Assembly: GCA_016218705.1 (NCBI GenBank) | Contig: JACRDC010000064.1 | Span: 1 to 61,424 of the forward strand | DNA: 61,424 nucleotides | Reading direction: 5' to 3' | Origin: Desulfarculus sp. | GTDB taxonomy: Bacteria > Desulfobacterota > Desulfarculia > Desulfarculales > Desulfarculaceae | In this document: positions 41,426-50,214 of the stretch, in pieces | How the letters are laid out: the number at the start of each line of letters is the position of its first letter | How positions within the stretch are numbered: position 1 is the stretch's first letter | Notes under the pieces: model-generated | Told to the model about the DNA's origin: nothing | The model's database searches: none | What the model saw: the letters and a program-made list of their open reading frames with translations, nothing else | Program-made: the position numbers and the translations under genes

Positions 41426-43695
41426 GAGCCGGCCTCGTCCTTCTGGCGCTCGGTTTTTCGCCCTTCCATAAGGGCGGCCATGATGCGCTCCAGGCTGAAG
41501 GGCTGGTCGAACAGGCGCCGGCCCAAGGCCTGGGCCAGACCGCCGGCCACCGCCGGGGCCGTGGGGATCAAGGCCGGCTCGCCCACGCCCTTGGCCCCGA
41601 AGGGACCGGCCTCGTCGTCGCTCTCCACGATGATGGGAACGATGCGGGGCGCGTCGGCAATGGTGGGTATGTGGTATTGGTGCAGGTTGGAGCAGCGGGG
41701 GGTGTACTCCTCCATGAGGGCGTAGCCCAGGCCCATCACCACCCCGCCCTTGATCTGGGCCTCCACGGCCCGGGGGTTCATGGCCCGGCCCACGTCGTGG
41801 GCGGCGGCCACCTGGGGCACCCGGGTCAGGCCCGAATCGGCGTCCACCTCCACCAGGGCGGCCTGGGCCGCGAAGGCATAGGTTGGGTAGGGCACGCCCT
41901 GGCCGCTGGCCGGGTCCAGGGGCGTGGTGGGCGGGTCGTAGTCGCCCACCGCCTGCACCACCACCCCGCGCTCTTGCAGGCCCCGCAGCAGATCGGCCAG
42001 GGGCAGGCCCTTGCCGGCGGCGCGGGCGCCCCCGTGGTCCAGGGCGATGTCCTGGGGGGGCGCGCCCAACAGGGCGGCGGCTTGCTCCAGCAAAAGGCCG
42101 CGCAGGCCCTGGGCGGCAAGCTGCACGGCGTTGCCGCTGATGAAGGTCTGGCGGCTGGCCGAGGTGGCCCCGGCGTTAAGGGTGCGCGCGGTGTCGCCAC
42201 GCACCAGGCGCACATCTTGGGCGGGCCAGCCCAGGGTTTCGGCGGCGATCTGGCAGAGCACGGTGTCCGAGCCCTGGCCCAATTCGGCGGCGCCGGTGAA
42301 CAGGCACAAGCGGCCCTCGGCGTCCATCTCCAGGCGGGCGCTGGCCGGGTTGCTCATGGCCGTGTTGCCGATGCCGTAGAACATGGCCCCCAGGCCCACG
42401 CCGCGCAGGTATTGGCCCTCGGAGCGCGCGGCCTCGCGCCGCCACTGGCCGTAATGGGGGCGCAGGGCCTCCAGGCACTGGACCAAGCCGGCGCTACGCC
42501 CCAGGCGTTGGCCGGTGGCGGTTTCGTCGCCGGGGCGCAGGGCGTTGATGATGCGCATTTCCAGGGGGTCAAGGCCCAGGCGCTGGGCCAACTCGTCCAT
42601 CTGCCCCTCGTGGGCCAAGGCCACCTGGGGCACCCCGAAGCCGCGCATGGCACCGCACCAGGCGTTGTTGGTGTAGACCAGGCGTGAGTGCGCCTCCACG
42701 TGGGGCACCCGGTAGGGGCCGCTGGCGTGGACCGCGGCGCGCACGCACACCGCCGGCCCGTAGGAGGCGTACACCCCGGAGTCGCCGAATATCTCGGCCT
42801 GGCAGAGCAAGAGCCGCCCCTGCTCGTCGGCGGCGCTGGTGTACTCCATGACCAGACCGTGGCGCTTGGCCGTAGCCGCCAGGGACTCCTCGCGGGTGTA
42901 GGTCATGACCACCGGACGCTTCAGGTGCCAGGCGGCCAGGGCCAAAAAGCCTTGCAGGCCCAGGTCCAGCTTGCCGCCGAAACCGCCGCCGGTCTCGGCC
43001 TGGATCACGCGCACGCCCTCCTCGGGCAGGCCCAAGAGGCGCGCCAGGTCATGGCGGTCGTGGTGGGGGTTCTGGGTGGAGGCCCGTACCACCACCAGGC
43101 CGTCCTGCCACCAGGCGCGGCCGCCCTCGGGCTCGATGGCCGCGTGCTCAGCCTTGCTGGTGGTGTAGGTGTTGGTCACTACCACGGCGGCCCGGGCCAG
43201 GGCCCCATCGGGGTCACCCTTGCGCACCCGAGCCTCCCACAGGAGGTTGCCGGCCTCGCCCACCTTGGGCGCGCCGGGCAAGAGAGCCTGGCGGGGGTCG
43301 GAGACAGCGGGCAGGGGTTCCAGTTCCAGACGCGCCAGGCGGGCGGCGGCGCGGGCGGCGGTCAAGCTCTCGGCGGCGATCAGGGCCACGGCGTCGCCGG
43401 GGTAGCGCGTCTGGCCCTCGGCCAGGATGGGCTGGTCCTTGACCTTGGCGATGATGCCCACGCGGTTGATGCCCGGGATGTCGGCGGCGGTGAAGACCGC
43501 CACCACGCCGGGGTAGGCGCGAGCCGCCGCCAGGTCCAGGCGCTGGATGCGGGCCGGGCCGCTACCGGCGCGCAGGGCGAAGAGGTGCAGGTCTCCGGGC
43601 TGGGCCAGGTCCACGCCAAAAAGGCAGGCGCCGGTGACGCGCTCCAGGCCGCCGCGACGGGCCAGGCTCAACCCCACTTGGCTGGGCAAGCTCAT
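41422..43695 (-). CDS. Molybdenum hydroxylase large subunit (probable nicotinate dehydrogenase)
   Basis: Molybdopterin-binding subunit of the xanthine dehydrogenase family, 757 residues, predicted to hydroxylate nicotinate at C6 with water as oxygen donor. Motifs: ETGGGFGGKLD (236-242 GGGFGGK), AMRGFGVPQ, GAAELGQGSDTVLCQIAAE, AHDVGRAMNP, and the active-site Glu in GAKGVGEPALIPTAPAV. The ATG at 43695 overlaps the FAD-subunit stop. Unlike E. barkeri, where the Mo protein is split into two chains, this is one chain. Substrate could also be another N-heterocycle; the linked reductase and enamidase make nicotinate most likely. Confidence 0.87.
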   Translation of the reverse strand: MSLPSQVGLSLARRGGLERVTGACLFGVDLAQPGDLHLFALRAGSGPARIQRLDLAAARAYPGVVAVFTAADIPGINRVGIIAKVKDQPILAEGQTRYPGDAVALIAAESLTAARAAARLARLELEPLPAVSDPRQALLPGAPKVGEAGNLLWEARVRKGDPDGALARAAVVVTNTYTTSKAEHAAIEPEGGRAWWQDGLVVVRASTQNPHHDRHDLARLLGLPEEGVRVIQAETGGGFGGKLDLGLQGFLALAAWHLKRPVVMTYTREESLAATAKRHGLVMEYTSAADEQGRLLLCQAEIFGDSGVYASYGPAVCVRAAVHASGPYRVPHVEAHSRLVYTNNAWCGAMRGFGVPQVALAHEGQMDELAQRLGLDPLEMRIINALRPGDETATGQRLGRSAGLVQCLEALRPHYGQWRREAARSEGQYLRGVGLGAMFYGIGNTAMSNPASARLEMDAEGRLCLFTGAAELGQGSDTVLCQIAAETLGWPAQDVRLVRGDTARTLNAGATSASRQTFISGNAVQLAAQGLRGLLLEQAAALLGAPPQDIALDHGGARAAGKGLPLADLLRGLQERGVVVQAVGDYDPPTTPLDPASGQGVPYPTYAFAAQAALVEVDADSGLTRVPQVAAAHDVGRAMNPRAVEAQIKGGVVMGLGYALMEEYTPRCSNLHQYHIPTIADAPRIVPIIVESDDEAGPFGAKGVGEPALIPTAPAVAGGLAQALGRRLFDQPFSLERIMAALMEGRKTERQKDEAGS

Positions 43696-44567
43696 GGGCG
43701 CTCCCTCGCCTGGCCCCGCCGCCAGGCCAGCTCCAGGGCGCGCGCCGCCACGCGGGCTAGCGCCGGCTCCTTGTAGACCATGGATGGACGTGCCCCGCAG
43801 GCCCTTAGCATGTCGTCGCTTATGGCCTGGGCCGCCTGCTCCCACAGTGCCGGGGTGGGACGCCGGCCCAGCAGCAGGGCCTCGGCCTCGGCCACCCGCC
43901 GGGGGCTGGGGAAGACGGCGCCCACGCCTATGCCCGCCGCCGTGACCACGCCGTCTCTGTCCAGGTCCAACTGCGCGGCGATGTTGAAGCGGGCGATGCC
44001 CACGGCCTGGCGGCGGATCACCTTGGCGAAGGCGCTGGCCCCGGGGGTGGCCGGTGCCGGCAGGCCAAAGCCCACGATGATCTCGCCGGGCAAGAGGCCC
44101 CGGGCGGCCAGGTCCTCCACCAGGGCCTGACGCTCTCCCTTGGCCGAGGCCAGGCGGGCCAAGGCCCCCAGGGCCACCAGCACCGTGACCCCGTCGGCGG
44201 CGGGGCTTTTGTTGCCCAGGTTACCGCCCAGGGTGGCCACGTTGCGTATCTGCAAGGAACCCACGCGGCGGGCCGCCTCGGCCAAGAGCGGCAGGCGCTC
44301 CCTAATCAGGGCGTCCGCTTGGCACTGGCTGAAGGTCAGCCCCGCGCCCAGCCAAAGCTCCCCGACCTCCAGGTGGGCGCCTTGCAGCTCGGGCAGGCCG
44401 GCCACGTCCACCAGCAGGCCCGAGGGCTCGTTGCCGGCCAGGCGCTCATGGCGCAGCTCCACCATGAGGTCGGTGCCGCCGGCGATGACGCGCGCCGTTG
44501 GCCCGGCCTGGCTGAGGGCGGCACACGCCTCGGGCAGGCTGGCGGCAAGCAGGTATTGCGGGCTCAC
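43692..44567 (-). CDS. Molybdenum hydroxylase FAD-binding subunit
   Basis: Medium subunit (291 residues) that passes electrons from the FeS clusters to the final acceptor through FAD. The FAD-binding segments ARVIAGGTDLMVELRH and IRNVATLGGNLGNKSPAADG are typical of the CO dehydrogenase/xanthine dehydrogenase FAD domain; the C-terminal CODH_FAD_C part includes GIGVGAVFPSPRR. The GTG start at 44567 overlaps the small-subunit stop (GTGA). I see no extra FeS-binding insert of the kind found in 4-hydroxybenzoyl-CoA reductase. Confidence 0.88.
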   Translation of the reverse strand: MSPQYLLAASLPEACAALSQAGPTARVIAGGTDLMVELRHERLAGNEPSGLLVDVAGLPELQGAHLEVGELWLGAGLTFSQCQADALIRERLPLLAEAARRVGSLQIRNVATLGGNLGNKSPAADGVTVLVALGALARLASAKGERQALVEDLAARGLLPGEIIVGFGLPAPATPGASAFAKVIRRQAVGIARFNIAAQLDLDRDGVVTAAGIGVGAVFPSPRRVAEAEALLLGRRPTPALWEQAAQAISDDMLRACGARPSMVYKEPALARVAARALELAWRRGQARERP

Positions 44568-45034
44568 GGCTTTCGCTCCGGCTTGGCCGCCGCCAGGCGC
44601 ACGGCCTCGATGATGTCCTGGTAGCCGGTGCAGCGGCAGAGGTTGCCCTCCAGGGCCTCGGTGATCTCGGCGTCGCCGGGGCGGGGATGGCGTTCCAGGA
44701 GGGCCGTGGCCGACATGAGCATGCCCGGCGTGCAGTAGCCGCATTGCACCGCCCCGGCCTCCAGGAAGGCCTCTTGCAGGGGGTGCAGGCTCTCGCCCTG
44801 GGCCAGGCCCTCCACGGTGCGCACGGCCCGGCCTTGGGCCTTGGCCGCCGGCAGCAGGCAGGAATCCACGGACAGGCCGTCCAGAAGCACCGTGCAGGCC
44901 CCGCACTCGCCCACGCCGCAGCCCTCCTTGCTGCCGGTGAAACCCAGGCCGCGCAGGAGGGACAGCAGGCTCTGGGAGCCGTCCATGTCCGCCAGGTCCA
45001 TGGCCTGGCCGTTGAGCGAAAATCGCAGGCGCAT
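44564..45034 (-). CDS. Molybdenum hydroxylase [2Fe-2S] subunit
   Basis: Small subunit, 156 residues, with two [2Fe-2S] clusters. The N-terminal plant-type ferredoxin motif is GCGVGECGACTVLLDG with the fourth Cys in SVDSCLLPA. The C-terminal four-helix domain has QCGYCTPGMLM and NLCRCTGYQDI. It relays electrons from molybdenum to FAD. It is the first of the five coupled leftward genes (small, FAD and Mo subunits, reductase, UPF0280), and only 43 bases separate it from the TRAP transporter genes upstream. Confidence 0.92.
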   Translation of the reverse strand: MRLRFSLNGQAMDLADMDGSQSLLSLLRGLGFTGSKEGCGVGECGACTVLLDGLSVDSCLLPAAKAQGRAVRTVEGLAQGESLHPLQEAFLEAGAVQCGYCTPGMLMSATALLERHPRPGDAEITEALEGNLCRCTGYQDIIEAVRLAAAKPERKP

Positions 45035-45077
45035 GTTGTCTTGCTCTCGGTTGCCCGTTTTAACCTAGACCGCCTGC

Positions 45078-46385
45078 CTAGCGCCCCATCATCAGGGGTA
45101 GCACCAGGGCGACCTGGGGGAAGATGGTGATGATGACGCAGACCGCGATAATGGCGAACAGGAAGGGCAGCGAGCCCTTGAAGATGGTCTCCAGAGGCAC
45201 GTCGGGCATGACACCGGCCACGGTGAAGACGTTGAGCCCCATGGGCGGGGTGATGAGGCCGGCCTCCATCATCAAGACCGAGATAACCCCGAACCAGATG
45301 GGGTGGAAGTCCAGCGCGGTCATCACCGGGAAGATCACCGGCATGGTCAGCACCATCATGGAGATGGAGTCCAACAGGCAGCCCAGAAAGAGGTAGATGC
45401 CCACCACCACCAGAAGGATGACGTAGCGGCTGATGGTCAGTTCCGAGGCCCAGGCCGCCACCTGGGTGGGGATGGTGGACAGGGCCAGGAAGTAGCTGAA
45501 CACGCTGGCCCCGGCCACCAGGAACAGCACCATGGCCGAGATGCGCGTGGCGTCCAAGAGGCTGGCCACCAGTTGCCGGTAGTTGACCTTGCCTGCGGCC
45601 AGCACCCAGAGGAACATCACCGTGGCGCCCACGGCCGCGGCCTCGGTGGCGGTGAAGAAGCCCAGGTAGATGCCGCCGATGACCAGGAGGAACAGGCTCA
45701 GTGCCCCGGCCACGCCCTTGACGGCCTTGATTTTTTCAGCGAAGCTGACCGGCTCGGGGCTGGCCGGGGCCAGCTTGGGATTGAGCCTGACCCACACGTA
45801 GACCGTGGCTGCGTACAGGGCGGCCAGCAGCAGGCCGGGCAAGAGGCCCGAGACCAAGAGCTTGCCGATGGACTGCTCGGTGAGCATGCCGTAGACGATA
45901 AAGCCGATGCTGGGCGGGATGAGGAAGGCCAGGGTGCCGCCGGCGGCCACGCAGCCCGCCGCCAGCTTGGGGTCGTAGTGGAAGCGGCGCATCTCGGGGA
46001 TGGCGATGGTGCCCATGGCCGCCGCCGAGGCCACCGAGGAGCCGCTCACCGCCGCGAAGCCGGCGCAGGCGGCGATGGTGGCCAGGCCCAGGCCGCCGGG
46101 CAGGCGGCCCAGCCATTTGTCGAAGGTGGTGAAGAGATTGGCGGTCATGCCCGAGCTGGTGCAGAAGCCGCCCATGAGGATGAACAGCGGGATGACCGTG
46201 TAGGGGTAGAAGGCGAAGACCTCGTAGACCGTGCTGGCCAGCACGGGCATGGCCGCCTCCAGGCTGGCCAGGTAGGCGATGCCCGCCAGCCCCACGAACA
46301 TGCAGGACAGGGCTATGGGCATGCCCAGGAACAAAAGCAGAAACACCAGCACGATGCCTAGAAGCCCGATGGTCACCGGTTCCAT
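45078..46385 (-). CDS. dctM: TRAP transporter large permease (DctM)
   Basis: Integral membrane subunit of a tripartite ATP-independent periplasmic transporter, 435 residues with about 12 membrane segments. It begins MEPVTIGLLGIVLVFLLLFL and carries the DctM family loops GVASGIGFIVYG-like PPSIGFIVYGMLTEQ, SGSSVASAAAMGTIAIPEM and GLITPPMGLNVFTVAG. GGGAGG precedes the ATG by about nine bases. Together with DctQ and DctP it imports an organic anion using a sodium gradient. Its place directly ahead of the hydroxylase genes suggests nicotinate or a related heterocyclic acid. Confidence 0.92.
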   Translation of the reverse strand: MEPVTIGLLGIVLVFLLLFLGMPIALSCMFVGLAGIAYLASLEAAMPVLASTVYEVFAFYPYTVIPLFILMGGFCTSSGMTANLFTTFDKWLGRLPGGLGLATIAACAGFAAVSGSSVASAAAMGTIAIPEMRRFHYDPKLAAGCVAAGGTLAFLIPPSIGFIVYGMLTEQSIGKLLVSGLLPGLLLAALYAATVYVWVRLNPKLAPASPEPVSFAEKIKAVKGVAGALSLFLLVIGGIYLGFFTATEAAAVGATVMFLWVLAAGKVNYRQLVASLLDATRISAMVLFLVAGASVFSYFLALSTIPTQVAAWASELTISRYVILLVVVGIYLFLGCLLDSISMMVLTMPVIFPVMTALDFHPIWFGVISVLMMEAGLITPPMGLNVFTVAGVMPDVPLETIFKGSLPFLFAIIAVCVIITIFPQVALVLPLMMGR

Positions 46386-46406
46386 TGTCTTGCGCCTCCC
46401 GCTGGC

Positions 46407-46913
46407 TTAGGCCTGGTTGGTTTCGTGGCTGCCCCGGAACTTGCCCAGGGTGGTCAGCAGGTCGAGCAGCAGTTCAAGAAAGAAACAGACGCCGGCCACG
46501 GTGACCAAGAGCCTGAAGGGACGCTGGGGCACGCGCAGCATGTCCGAGACCGTGTTCTGGTCCCAGGCGATCTCCCAACCCTGCCAGGCGATGATGGCCA
46601 GCACCAGCATGCTCATCAGGGTGGTGAGCAGGTCCATGCAAAGGGCCACGGGCCGGGGCAGGCGGTCCAGGAGCATGGTGACCCGCACGTGCCCCTTCAC
46701 CTGATGGGTGTAGGCCAGGCCGCAGAGGATGAAGACCACCAGGATGAAGCTGGACAGCTCCACGGTGCCGGGCACCGGCTTGTTCCAAAAGGCACGGCCC
46801 AGCACGTCGGCGCTGGTCAAGAGCATCAGGGGCAGCAGCACGAACATGCCGCCGTAGGCCAGGCCGTGGGTGACGCGGTTCACCACCCGCCTTAATCCTT
46901 GCAGGCCGTCCAT
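46407..46913 (-). CDS. dctQ: TRAP transporter small permease (DctQ)
   Basis: Small membrane subunit, 168 residues with four hydrophobic segments and the family Trp/Arg patterns (RAFWNKPVPGTVELSSFILV, YTHQVKGHVRVTMLLDRLP). It forms the membrane complex with DctM, 21 bases downstream. GGAGGAGGAGG precedes the ATG. Confidence 0.9.
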   Translation of the reverse strand: MDGLQGLRRVVNRVTHGLAYGGMFVLLPLMLLTSADVLGRAFWNKPVPGTVELSSFILVVFILCGLAYTHQVKGHVRVTMLLDRLPRPVALCMDLLTTLMSMLVLAIIAWQGWEIAWDQNTVSDMLRVPQRPFRLLVTVAGVCFFLELLLDLLTTLGKFRGSHETNQA

Positions 46914-46931
46914 GGGCCTCCTCCTCCGGGG

Positions 46932-46955
46932 CGGCGGGGGCTCGCGCCCCCGCCG
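46932..46955 (-). other. Hairpin between dctP and dctQ
   Basis: CGGCGGGGGC (46932-46941) pairs perfectly with 46946-46955, loop TCGC. As with the liv operon, a strong stem directly follows the binding-protein gene and precedes the membrane subunits, probably setting the receptor-to-permease ratio. Confidence 0.6.
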
Positions 46956-46971
46956 AGGTCAGACGCGGTAT

Positions 46972-48039
46972 CTACTTATGCCATTCCTGCGGATAGGCCG
47001 CGCATGGCGCGCCGTACTGCTGGGCGATCTTGTTGTAAAGCTCCACGGTCTCCTTGGAGGCCAGGCCCTTGGCCTGCAGGTCGGCCACCCACTTCTTGGT
47101 CTCCTCCTGGAACTTGCCGAACCAGCGGCTTTCCTCGTCCTGGGGCAACTGGTACAGCTCCACGCCCTTGGACTTGATCTCGGCGATCATCTCCTTGTAG
47201 GACTGCTGATTGAGGCCGTGGGTGGTGGCGAAGGGGTTGCCCACCACCTCCATGATGATGGGCTTCAAGTCCTCGGGGGCCTTGTCCCAGGCCTTCTGGT
47301 TCATGACCACGCCCTCGGTCACGCAGCCGAAGGTGGCCATGACGCCGTGCTTGGCCACCTCGTGGAGTTTGAAGGCCAAAACCAGGGGCGAGCAGGTGAC
47401 TATGCCGTCTATGGTGCCGGTCTCCATGGCCATGTACACCTCGCCCAGCGGCATGAAGACCGGCTCGGCGCCCAGGGCCTTGATGTAGTTGGTCTGGTGG
47501 CCGCCGGGGCTACGGATCTTGAGCCCCTTGAGGTCGGCCATGGCGCGCACCGGCTTCTTGGTCCAGATGAAGGCCTGGATGCAGCCGTTGAGCTCCAGGA
47601 CCTTGACGCCCTCGAACTCCTTGTGCACGCCGGGGTCCTTCTCGTAGAGCTCGTTGCCGATCTTCACCGCCACGTCCTTGCCGTCCACCCAGGTGGCCAG
47701 GGACAGGGTGTCGGCCAGGGGGAAGCGTCCCGGAGTCCAGGTGGCCGTGAAGTAGCCCATGTCCGACAGGCCCTTCTTGACGATCTCGTAGTGCTCGGGG
47801 CCGGAGCCCAAGGCGCCGCCAGCGTAGAGGGTATAGGTGATGCGGCCGTTGCTGCGTTTTTTCAGCTCCTCCAGCATGGGGGTCCACACCGTCTTGACCT
47901 CGCGGCTTGCCGGCGGGTGCCAGGTGCTGAATTTGATGTGCATGGTGCCGCCCTTGGCGTCGGCGGCCAGTGCCCCGCCAGCGCCCACCAGACCGGCCAC
48001 CAGGGCCAGTGCCAGGATCATGCTACCCAAGCGACGCAT
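46972..48039 (-). CDS. dctP: TRAP transporter periplasmic binding protein (DctP)
   Basis: Periplasmic receptor, 355 residues, with a signal peptide (MRRLGSMILALALVAGLVGA, cleavage near ALA-AD). The DctP fold shows IKFSTWHPPASREVKTVWTP, GRITYTLYAGGALG, the conserved Arg-containing LKGLKIRSPGGHQT segment that normally binds the substrate carboxylate, and ETGTIDGIVTC. The ATG at 48039 has GGGAGG upstream; a longer frame exists without support. It is the first gene of the leftward operon, divergent from the Xre-cupin regulator across an A+T-rich gap. The substrate is inferred as nicotinate. Confidence 0.9.
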   Translation of the reverse strand: MRRLGSMILALALVAGLVGAGGALAADAKGGTMHIKFSTWHPPASREVKTVWTPMLEELKKRSNGRITYTLYAGGALGSGPEHYEIVKKGLSDMGYFTATWTPGRFPLADTLSLATWVDGKDVAVKIGNELYEKDPGVHKEFEGVKVLELNGCIQAFIWTKKPVRAMADLKGLKIRSPGGHQTNYIKALGAEPVFMPLGEVYMAMETGTIDGIVTCSPLVLAFKLHEVAKHGVMATFGCVTEGVVMNQKAWDKAPEDLKPIIMEVVGNPFATTHGLNQQSYKEMIAEIKSKGVELYQLPQDEESRWFGKFQEETKKWVADLQAKGLASKETVELYNKIAQQYGAPCAAYPQEWHK

Positions 48040-48414
48040 ACCCACCTCCCTCGTTCGTGTCCACTTTGATTTGGCTCTCCCGTTCAAATCGCCAGGCCGG
48101 CGTCGGTCCGCGCGCCATGGCCCGCCGTCCGCTCATCTTTAATATTTTAAGCCATGGCCACGCCCGGTGGCTATTGAACTATAACTTAAAAAATAATATA
48201 TTATTAAACAACAGAGCCTGGCAAGGAAATTTGTAAAATATTTTTACGCCTGTCAGGCACTGGCCCAACACGTACAACCCACCTCGGGGGCTTTTGGCGC
48301 CCCTGCCCCCCTGGCGGTCAACAGGGCGGTTGACAGCCGGCGCTATATATGAAACTATAAATAACTTAGTTTAATTTTACTTAATACGGCCAACGGGGGC
48401 AAGACCAGACAGCC
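48040..48414. promoter_or_regulatory. A+T-rich divergent control region of the nicotinate locus
   Basis: This 375-base gap is by far the most A+T-rich DNA in the window. It holds a 14-base palindrome AATAATATATTATT (48192-48205), two related elements AACTATAACTTA (48177-48188) and AACTATAAATAACTTA (48353-48368), and a TTGACA at 48330-48335. The paired elements lie near each divergent gene and are candidate sites for the Xre-cupin regulator. I could not fix a convincing -35/-10 pair: the TTGACA is 20 bases from the nearest TATAAA. Confidence 0.5.
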
Positions 48415-48960
48415 ATGGAGTCCATAGGTCAAAAGCTAAGGCAACTGCGCAAGGAGGCCAAGCTGACCTTGAAGCAGGTGGCCCAACAGGTGGACTGCAC
48501 CGCCGCCTATCTGTCGCAGATCGAGAATGACAAGGCCTCGCCTTCCATCGCCACCCTCAAGAAGATCGCCCAGGTCTTCAAGGTGCGCATCGTGGATTTC
48601 TTCCTGGACGACGCCCAGGACGACCCGGTGGTCACCAAGCCCGACCAATTCGTCAAGGTGAGCATGGGGCGCTGGCAGGCCGACATCCGCCAGATGGTGG
48701 CCTCGGTGTCCCAGAAGCGCATGCAGCCCTTCTACACGGTCATCGCCCCCGGCGGCGGCAGCGATGGCGAGTACACCCACGAGGGCGAGGAGTTCGGCGT
48801 GGTGCTGGAGGGCACGCTGACCCTGCGCATGGGCAGCGACCTCTACCGCATCAAGAAGGGCGAGAGCTTTTATTTCTCCTCGCTGCGCCCCCACTCCTGG
48901 GGCAACGAGGGGGCCAGGCGCTGCGTGGTGATCTGGGTGGTCAGCCCGCCCAGTTGGTAA
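48415..48960 (+). CDS. Xre-family regulator with C-terminal cupin domain
   Basis: A 181-residue regulator. Residues 1-65 form the helix-turn-helix (GQKLRQLRKEAKLTLKQVAQ, CTAAYLSQIENDKASPSIAT). Residues about 95-178 are a cupin barrel (EYTHEGEEFGVVLEGTLTLR, YRIKKGESFYFSSLRPHSW) that probably binds the effector or a metal. Proteins of this layout usually control adjacent catabolic genes. It sits between the leftward transporter/hydroxylase operon and the rightward enamidase operon, the position of a local regulator of the pathway. Its ribosome binding site is weak. Confidence 0.9.
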   Translation: MESIGQKLRQLRKEAKLTLKQVAQQVDCTAAYLSQIENDKASPSIATLKKIAQVFKVRIVDFFLDDAQDDPVVTKPDQFVKVSMGRWQADIRQMVASVSQKRMQPFYTVIAPGGGSDGEYTHEGEEFGVVLEGTLTLRMGSDLYRIKKGESFYFSSLRPHSWGNEGARRCVVIWVVSPPSW

Positions 48961-49049
48961 CGGACCGGTCAAGGCCTGGGCGCGCCTTGGGGGGCGTCCA
49001 GCCCGGATTGCCCAGCCCCGGGCCAAGGGGTAAGGGCGGGGAGCTTGCC

Positions 49050-50207
49050 ATGCCTGTGGTGTATGTAAAAAACGTGGGGCTCATGCTCAGCGGCGAGGTG
49101 GCCGCGCCCATTCTGGAGGCCGACAGCCTGGTCATCGCCGACGGCCTTATTAAAGAGGTGGGCCGGGGCCTCAATTGCCCGGCTGGGGCCACGGTGATAG
49201 ACGCCGGCGGCGCGGCGCTCTTGCCAGGGCTGATAGACAGCCACTGCCACGTGGTGCTCATGGACTACTCGCCGCGCCAGAAGACCATAGGCTTTCTGGA
49301 CAGCGCCCTGCACGGGGGAGTGACCACCTCCATCAGCGCCGGCGAGGTGCACCTGGACGGTCGCCCCAAGGACCGCGCCGGGGTCAAGGCCCTGGCCGTG
49401 CTGGCGGCCAAGAGCTTCGCCAACTATCGCCCCGGCGGCATGAAGGTGCTGGGCGGGGCGGTGATCCTGGAAAAATCCCTGGAGCTAAGCGACTTCGCCG
49501 AGCTGTACGCCGAGGGCGTGCGCGTGGTGGGCGAGGTGGGCCTGGGCTCGGTCAAGGAACCCAAGGACGCCGCGCCCATGGTCAGGGCCGCCCAGGCCGC
49601 CGGCCTGACCGTGATGATGCACACCGGCGGCACCTCCATCCCCGGCTCCTCCACGGTCACCGCCGAGCAGGTCATGGCCATCGGCCCCGACGTGGTCAGC
49701 CACATCAACGGCGGGCCAACCGCCATTAGTTTGGAGGAGGCCCGCCGCCTGGTTCAGGAGACCACGCTGACCCTGGAGATCGTGCACTGCGGCAACCCGC
49801 TGCGCGCCGTGCAGGTCTGCCAGATGATCGAGGAGCGCCGGGACTACGCAAGAATCATCGTGGGCAACGACGCCCCCAGCGGCACCGGCATCGTGCCCTT
49901 GGGCATCCTGCGCACCATGAACCTCATGGCCAGCCTGGGCGGCTTGGCGCCGGAGGTGGTGGTGGCCATGGCCACCGGCAACACCGCCCGGCGCTATGGC
50001 CTCAACCGCGGGGTCATAGCCCCGGGGCGCGAGGCCGACCTGGTCTTTGCCGACGCCTCCATGGGTTCGGCGGGGGCCGACTTTTTGGCCGGCCTGGCCG
50101 AGGGCGACAACCCCGGCGTCAGTATCGTCATGGTGGACGGCCAGGTCATAACCACCAAGAGCCGCAACACCCCCCCGCCCAAGCGGGCGGCCAAGGTCGT
50201 GGGCTGA
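49050..50207 (+). CDS. ena: Enamidase (amidohydrolase family)
   Basis: Hydrolyses 1,4,5,6-tetrahydro-6-oxonicotinate to 2-formylglutarate and ammonia. The 385-residue length equals that of the E. barkeri enzyme as I remember it, and long blocks match: PRQKTIGFLDSALHGGVTT, GGAVILEK, VVGEVGLGSVK, MHTGGTSIPGSSTVTA, VVSHINGGPTAIS, GNDAPSGTGIVPLGILR and the C-terminal KSRNTPPPKRAAK. The bimetal site is complete: His65 and His67, bridging Glu162, His191, His218 and Asp274. The start at 49050 has GGGCGGGGAG upstream. This is the strongest functional marker in the locus; hydantoinase-like alternatives fit less well. Confidence 0.9.
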   Translation: MPVVYVKNVGLMLSGEVAAPILEADSLVIADGLIKEVGRGLNCPAGATVIDAGGAALLPGLIDSHCHVVLMDYSPRQKTIGFLDSALHGGVTTSISAGEVHLDGRPKDRAGVKALAVLAAKSFANYRPGGMKVLGGAVILEKSLELSDFAELYAEGVRVVGEVGLGSVKEPKDAAPMVRAAQAAGLTVMMHTGGTSIPGSSTVTAEQVMAIGPDVVSHINGGPTAISLEEARRLVQETTLTLEIVHCGNPLRAVQVCQMIEERRDYARIIVGNDAPSGTGIVPLGILRTMNLMASLGGLAPEVVVAMATGNTARRYGLNRGVIAPGREADLVFADASMGSAGADFLAGLAEGDNPGVSIVMVDGQVITTKSRNTPPPKRAAKVVG

Positions 50208-50214
50208 GGGAAAG

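Noticed and set aside
41422-43695. Selenocysteine in the hydroxylase
   Set aside because: No in-frame TGA is needed to explain the gene. Selenium in this family, where present, is a labile ligand of molybdenum rather than an encoded residue.
48330-48361. TTGACA...TATAAA as the promoter of the Xre-cupin gene
   Set aside because: The spacing is 20 bases, too long for a standard sigma-70 promoter, so I described the region without assigning hexamers.
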